Source: Gp1-AA122 sp036378535
GTDB lineage: Bacteria > Acidobacteriota > Terriglobia > Terriglobales > Acidobacteriaceae
Direction: 5' to 3'
Assembly (NCBI GenBank): GCA_036378535.1
Contig: DASUWH010000066.1
Coordinates: 62,001-126,000, forward strand
Length of the DNA: 64,000 bases
Below are positions 60,140 to 64,000 of the stretch, piece after piece (the first letter of the stretch is position 1; every line of letters begins with the position of its first letter). The notes beneath the pieces were generated by a model that had not been told where the DNA came from, ran no database searches, and was given only the letters and a program-made list of their open reading frames with translations. The position numbers and the translations under genes are program-made.

Positions 60140-61096
60140 CTATTGATTCGAAGGGTTGAGCCGTAGCTGGGCAAGAACTCGCGCCACAGCGACCGACAGC
60201 GGGCCGTCGAGAGAACAGCCGCTGGCGCATTGATGTCCGCCGCCGCCAAAGCGTTCGGCAACGGTGGCAACGTTCAGTTGGCCTTTGCTGCGTAGGCTGA
60301 CCCGGTAACGACCGTCGGTGAGTTCTCGGAAGAAGGCCGCGACCTCTACGCCGTGGATCGCAAGTGAGTAGTTCACCAGGCCCTCGCAGTCTTCGTCGAT
60401 CGCTCCAGCTCGATCCATCTGTTCACGTGTCACCCAAATCCAGGCGAGTGGACCTTCGCGATGAAGATTGCTCAGGGCATAGCCGAGCAGCCGCATCTTG
60501 GCAGTCGAATGCGCAAAGTAAATGTTGCGAGCGCAGGCGGCAGGATCGGCCCCGGCCAGCACCAGTTCCCGCGCCAGCGCAAACGTGTGCTCGTTCGTCC
60601 CCTGGAACATAAAGGAACCGGTGTCGGTCATAACAGCGGTATACAGACAGGTAGCGACCTCGGGAGAGATCGGTACGCCGGCCTGCCGCGCCAGCCGGTA
60701 GACCAACTCGCCGGTGGCGCAGGCTGCTGGGTCAATCCAGTTGACGTGCGCGAACGGGCGTCCGCTCAGGTGATGATCGATGCTGATGAGAAATTTCCGG
60801 TCCAGGCCTTCGAGGCGAGTGCGCTGGATGCTGTCGCATTCGAGAACGATAGCCGCTTCATAGTCGCCATTGATTTCCGTTCTTTCGATCACCGTATCCG
60901 TGAATGGTAGAGGGCGATAGATGCGAGGCACGCCATCGGCCAGCACTACCTGCGCTTCCTTGCCCATGGCACGCAAAATCTGAGAGCAGGCGAGCACAGA
61001 CCCGACAGCGTCTCCATCCGGGCGCGCGTGCGAGGTCAGCACGAAACGTTCCCGCCGCTCGATTTGCTTTAGTACTTCGGTGACCATGGTTTCCAA
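60140..61096 (-). CDS. nrnA: DHH-family nanoRNase/pAp phosphatase
   Basis: Degrades very short RNAs and 3'-phosphoadenosine 5'-phosphate. 318 residues: HARPDGDAVGSVLA (DGD metal motif), VLECDSIQRT, SIDHHLSGRPFAHVNWIDP (DHH), and the C-terminal DHHA1 domain ending ERFGGGGHQCASGCSL, the GGGH substrate motif. Downstream of rbfA, as in the common infB-rbfA-nrnA order. Confidence 0.95.
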   Translation of the reverse strand: METMVTEVLKQIERRERFVLTSHARPDGDAVGSVLACSQILRAMGKEAQVVLADGVPRIYRPLPFTDTVIERTEINGDYEAAIVLECDSIQRTRLEGLDRKFLISIDHHLSGRPFAHVNWIDPAACATGELVYRLARQAGVPISPEVATCLYTAVMTDTGSFMFQGTNEHTFALARELVLAGADPAACARNIYFAHSTAKMRLLGYALSNLHREGPLAWIWVTREQMDRAGAIDEDCEGLVNYSLAIHGVEVAAFFRELTDGRYRVSLRSKGQLNVATVAERFGGGGHQCASGCSLDGPLSVAVARVLAQLRLNPSNQ

Positions 61097-61119
61097 TAAT
61101 CCATAACCAACACGGCCCG

Positions 61120-61485
61120 CTATTTCTTTTTCTTCCTGGTACGATTCAATAATTCGCTGATTCTTGCCTGATACTGTTGCGAACGATCGACCTCAAAAAA
61201 CAGCTCCGGAGCGCGGCGCAGGTTGAGGCGCTCGGCTACTTCACGACGGACAAAGCCTGCCGCCGCGGTAAGTCCCGCAAGCGTACGATTCGCGTCCTCG
61301 TCATCGCCTTGGACAACCACGAAGACCTGCGCAGAACGGGCGTCGGGAGCCAAATGGACTTCGCTGACATTCACCAGGCCGATGCGGGGATCTCCCAGTT
61401 CGCCTTCGAGGATGGTCTCAATCTCCTCGCGCAAGGCTTCGCCCAGGCGCTCACGGCGATGTTGCAGGGCTCGATTCTCGGGCAT
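61120..61485 (-). CDS. rbfA: Ribosome-binding factor A
   Basis: 30S maturation factor. 121 residues: RRERLGEALREEIETILEGEL, then DPRIGLVNVSEVHLAPDARSA, VFVVVQGDDED, and LRRAPELFFEVDRSQQYQARI, all typical of the KH-like fold. Lies downstream of DUF503 and infB. Confidence 0.95.
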   Translation of the reverse strand: MPENRALQHRRERLGEALREEIETILEGELGDPRIGLVNVSEVHLAPDARSAQVFVVVQGDDEDANRTLAGLTAAAGFVRREVAERLNLRRAPELFFEVDRSQQYQARISELLNRTRKKKK

Positions 61486-61526
61486 GGGGCCCTCAAAGGT
61501 AAAAACGGAAGAGAATATCAGAAAAC

Positions 61527-61590
61527 CGTCGTTCGTCGTTAGTCATTGGTCGTTGGCCTGGCGCTTTCAGCCGAACGACCGGCGAAAATT
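61527..61590. repeat. Heptad-arm element between DUF503 and rbfA
   Basis: Left units GTCGTTC, GTCGTTA, GTCATTG, GTCGTTG; right arm short (GAACGAC, CGGCGAA). Confidence 0.75.
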
Positions 61591-61606
61591 GCAACACCGA
61601 ACCTTC

Positions 61607-61894
61607 TTAGATGTATTCGAGAAAGGTATCGGTAACTTCGGCGCCGGAGTTATTGGCGATGCGGGTGGCCTGGCGCTCTATGTTCTTCATCAGACCGTCG
61701 AGATAATCGCGCGAGCCGGAGATGCTGACGACGCCAATGGTGGCGCGATTCCACAATTCCGCCCCGTCCAACTCGGCAACGGCCACATTGAAGCTGGTAC
61801 GCAAACGGTCTTTGAGGCTGCGAACCACCTGGCGGCGATCCTTGAGCGATTGCGCCGCTTCGATGCTGAGTTCGAGGGTGAGGACGGCGATCAT
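61607..61894 (-). CDS. DUF503 family protein
   Basis: 95 residues: VLTLELSIEAAQSLKDRRQV, VRSLKDRLRTSFNVAVAELD and LWNRATIGVVSIS match DUF503, a small ferredoxin-like-fold family commonly encoded between infB and rbfA. Role unknown, perhaps in ribosome assembly by context. The start is directly preceded by a heptad element. Confidence 0.92.
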   Translation of the reverse strand: MIAVLTLELSIEAAQSLKDRRQVVRSLKDRLRTSFNVAVAELDGAELWNRATIGVVSISGSRDYLDGLMKNIERQATRIANNSGAEVTDTFLEYI

Positions 61895-61896
61895 CT

Positions 61897-61970
61897 GTTC
61901 GTTGGTCGTTGGCTATTGGTCTTTGGCAACTTCTTAGCGCAGGGACCAACCACAAACGACCAACGACTGA
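61897..61970. repeat. Heptad-arm inverted repeat between infB and DUF503
   Basis: Left units TTCGTTG, GTCGTTG, GCTATTG, GTCTTTG; right units GACCAAC (twice), CACAAAC, GACTGAA. It lies two bases from both the infB stop and the DUF503 start. Confidence 0.85.
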
Positions 61971-61971
61971 A

Positions 61972-64000
61972 TTACGCAATGACTTCTGCGGCAATCCGTT
62001 CGGTAACGAACGCCTCGATCACATCACCAATCTTGATGTCGGCATAGTTGGCGATGGCGATGCCGCATTCCATGCCGTTGCGGACTTCGCTGGCGTCATC
62101 TTTGAAGCGGCGCAGTGATCCGACTTTGCCCTTGAAGATGACGACGTTGTCACGTAGCAGGCGCACTTCCGAATCGCGCTTGATGATGCCGTCGGTAACG
62201 CGACATCCAGCCACCATGCCCACCTTCGGGATGCGGAAGGTTTCCAGTACCTGGGCGCGCCCCTGGTAGGTTTCCTTGATGGTCGGTTCCAGCAGGCCGC
62301 TCATGGCGCGCTTGATCTCATCCTGCAGCTCATAAATGATCGAGTGCAGCCGGATATCCACTTTGTCCTGTTCTGCCAGTTCCTGCGCTTTGCGCTCGGG
62401 ACGGACGTTGAAGCCAATGATGATGGCGTTCGACGCCGACGCAAGCAGCACGTCGCTTTCGGTGATGGCGCCTACGCCGGAGCGCAAGACCTTCAGACGA
62501 ACCTTGTCATTCGAGAGCTTGTTCAGGAGGTCCGTCAAAACTTCGACCGATCCGCCCACGTCGGCTTTCAAAATGATGTTGAGTTCCTTTATGCCCGAAG
62601 TGGCCAACTGCTCGGCCAGGCCTTCGAGCGACACGCGCGAACTCTTGGCCAGTGCGGCTTCTCGGGCTTTCTGTTCGCGGTAATCGGAGATGCCGCGGGC
62701 CTTGTCGCGGTCGGCGACGACAATGAACTGATCGCCGGCCTGCGGCAGCCCTTCCAAGCCGAGGATTTCAACCGGCGTGGATGGTGGCGCCTCTTCCAGT
62801 TGATTGCCGCGATCGTCAAACATGGCGCGCACTTTGCCGAAGACATTGCCTACGACGAAATTGTCCCCCGTGCGCAGCGTTCCGTTTTGCACCAGCACGG
62901 TCGCGACCGGGCCGCGTCCGCGATCAAGCTTGGCTTCGATGACCACGCCGGAGGCCGGACGTTCGGGAGTTGCTTTGAGCTCTTGCAGGTCGGCAACCAG
63001 GCAGATCATTTCCATCAGCAGGTTGAGATTGGTCTTCTGCTTGGCGGAAACGTCGACGAACACCGTGGTGCCGCCCCAATCTTCGGGCATCAGGCCGCGA
63101 TCGGCGAGTTGCTTCTTGACGCGATCCGGCATGGCATCTGGCTTATCAATCTTATTTACGGCCACGATGATCGGCACTTCCGCCGCGTGGGCGTGGTCAA
63201 TAGCTTCCAGAGTCTGCGGCATGACGCCGTCGTCGGCTGCGACAACCAACACAACTATGTCGGTAGCTTTGGCTCCGCGGGCACGCATGCGGGTAAAAGC
63301 TTCGTGGCCAGGAGTGTCGAGGAAGACGATCTCGCGTCCATAGGCCGGAGAATCCTTGTCCTGAATCTTCACTTTGTACGCGCCAATGTGCTGCGTGATG
63401 CCCCCTGCTTCCCCTTCAGCAACGCTGGTGGATCGGATCGAGTCCAACAGGGTGGTTTTGCCATGGTCAACGTGACCCATGATGGTGACCACCGGCGGAC
63501 GCGGACCACCTTCAGCAGCCGCACCTTCTTCGCCAGTACCGGTGTCGGCGACATCTTTGGCGGCCTGCTCTTCAAACGTGATTACGTTCGTATCGGCGCC
63601 GAAGAAGCGGGCCATTTCACTGGCCAGTTCGGAGTCGAGGGTCTGGTTGATCGTGGCGAAGACTCCACGCGCCAGCAGGCGCGCGATCAAGTCTTTTGCG
63701 CGTATACCGAGCTTCTCGGCCAAGTCCTTTACGCTTATGCCTTCGGTGATGGTGATGCTGCGCGTGATCGGCTGGGGCTCGTTCGACACCACCATGCGTG
63801 GCGGCGGAACGTAACCCTTCATCGGGCCTTCCTTCACACCCCGCGGGATGTAGCGCTGGCCGGGTCGGCGCGACGGTCCACCGGGACGAGCGCCAGGGCG
63901 AGTCGGTCCCGGCGGAATAACGCCGGGACCGGGACCGACCCCCAGAGGGCGAGACCCAGTCGGTGACTGTCGAGTCGGGTGCATGGGACGACGTTCGCCA
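61972..64000 (-). CDS. infB: Translation initiation factor IF-2 (N-terminus cut by window edge)
   Basis: GTPase that places initiator tRNA on the 30S subunit. More than 670 residues are visible; the frame stays open at the right edge. A Pro/Gly/Arg-rich linker (RPGARPGGPSRRPGQRY) leads to the conserved N2 domain, then the G domain: VTIMGHVDHGKTTLLDSIR (G1), GGITQHIGAY (G2), DTPGHEAFT (G3), NKIDK (G4), with IF2 domains II-IV behind. IF-2 usually has a long variable N-terminus, which here lies beyond the window. Confidence 0.97.
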   Translation of the reverse strand, partial: GERRPMHPTRQSPTGSRPLGVGPGPGVIPPGPTRPGARPGGPSRRPGQRYIPRGVKEGPMKGYVPPPRMVVSNEPQPITRSITITEGISVKDLAEKLGIRAKDLIARLLARGVFATINQTLDSELASEMARFFGADTNVITFEEQAAKDVADTGTGEEGAAAEGGPRPPVVTIMGHVDHGKTTLLDSIRSTSVAEGEAGGITQHIGAYKVKIQDKDSPAYGREIVFLDTPGHEAFTRMRARGAKATDIVVLVVAADDGVMPQTLEAIDHAHAAEVPIIVAVNKIDKPDAMPDRVKKQLADRGLMPEDWGGTTVFVDVSAKQKTNLNLLMEMICLVADLQELKATPERPASGVVIEAKLDRGRGPVATVLVQNGTLRTGDNFVVGNVFGKVRAMFDDRGNQLEEAPPSTPVEILGLEGLPQAGDQFIVVADRDKARGISDYREQKAREAALAKSSRVSLEGLAEQLATSGIKELNIILKADVGGSVEVLTDLLNKLSNDKVRLKVLRSGVGAITESDVLLASASNAIIIGFNVRPERKAQELAEQDKVDIRLHSIIYELQDEIKRAMSGLLEPTIKETYQGRAQVLETFRIPKVGMVAGCRVTDGIIKRDSEVRLLRDNVVIFKGKVGSLRRFKDDASEVRNGMECGIAIANYADIKIGDVIEAFVTERIAAEVIA

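Noticed and set aside
62344..63966. 540-residue open frame on the plus strand
   Set aside because: Fully antisense to infB; its composition is the mirror of the IF-2 gene and no start signal is seen.

Overview
The window looks like a chromosome segment of an acidobacterium (Acidobacteriota, probably class Terriglobia). This is inferred from the Oar-like TonB-dependent receptor with an N-terminal carboxypeptidase-regulatory domain, the many secreted proteins and esterases, the GC-rich coding, and the repeated intergenic elements. No database search was possible. The genes are mostly ordinary chromosomal ones; there is no phage, insertion sequence, CRISPR array or integron.

Layout. 1-2.3 kb: two membrane proteins of unknown function, tRNA-Ser and a Cu/Zn superoxide dismutase. 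2.5-10.3 kb: a large membrane patatin-like phospholipase, a long secreted repeat protein, a secreted HELSE-motif protein, and a deiodinase-like thioredoxin-fold protein whose catalytic residue is encoded by in-frame TGA (a probable selenoprotein). The last of these lies directly downstream of the Oar-like receptor (10.3-13.6 kb). 13.8-16.4 kb: a DUF2203 protein, MoaA and an SGNH hydrolase. 16.5-21.1 kb: an electron-transfer-flavoprotein cluster (etfB, two small membrane proteins, etfA, ETF-quinone oxidoreductase). 21.2-28.9 kb: small proteins, a lipoprotein, threonine aldolase, then an RND efflux pump (adaptor, permease, secreted beta-rich protein). 29-42 kb: an accessory stretch with a PfkB sugar kinase, a CocE/S15 hydrolase, an alcohol dehydrogenase, tRNA-Val, a tannase-family esterase, a BNR-repeat secreted protein and a quinone oxidoreductase. 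42.3-64 kb: housekeeping genes: yacL, ispD, ispF, a Phd/VapC toxin-antitoxin pair abutting ispE, tRNA-Gln, prs, rplY, pth, rpsF, rpsR, rplI, then transporters and peptidases, an ArnT-like glycosyltransferase, and nrnA, rbfA, DUF503 and infB (cut by the window edge).

Three intergenic repeat families stand out. The most striking is built of imperfect 7-base units (about four per arm) arranged as inverted arms around a 15-65 base spacer. Each element has its own heptamer, yet the architecture is shared. At least a dozen occur here, mainly between co-directional housekeeping genes and close to the downstream start codon; two run into coding sequence and supply the last codons and stop of a protein. 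The second family has the ends CTGTCATCCCGAGC and GGGACCTTGTGTTT around a variable middle. The third consists of GGCTTTAGCC/GGCTTCAGCC hairpins, including a 165-base element with 28-base inverted ends.

Regulation visible in the sequence includes several start codons only 7-9 bases after a -10 hexamer (apparently leaderless: sodC, ispD, the antitoxin gene and an unknown 245-residue protein), a double GACTTAGTC operator over the toxin-antitoxin promoter, and one 20-base inverted repeat (TTGTTC-N8-GAACAA) found both next to sodC/patatin and ahead of the sugar kinase. The strongest candidate discoveries are the TGA-containing deiodinase-like gene with a hairpin resembling a bacterial SECIS, and the heptad-arm repeat family.
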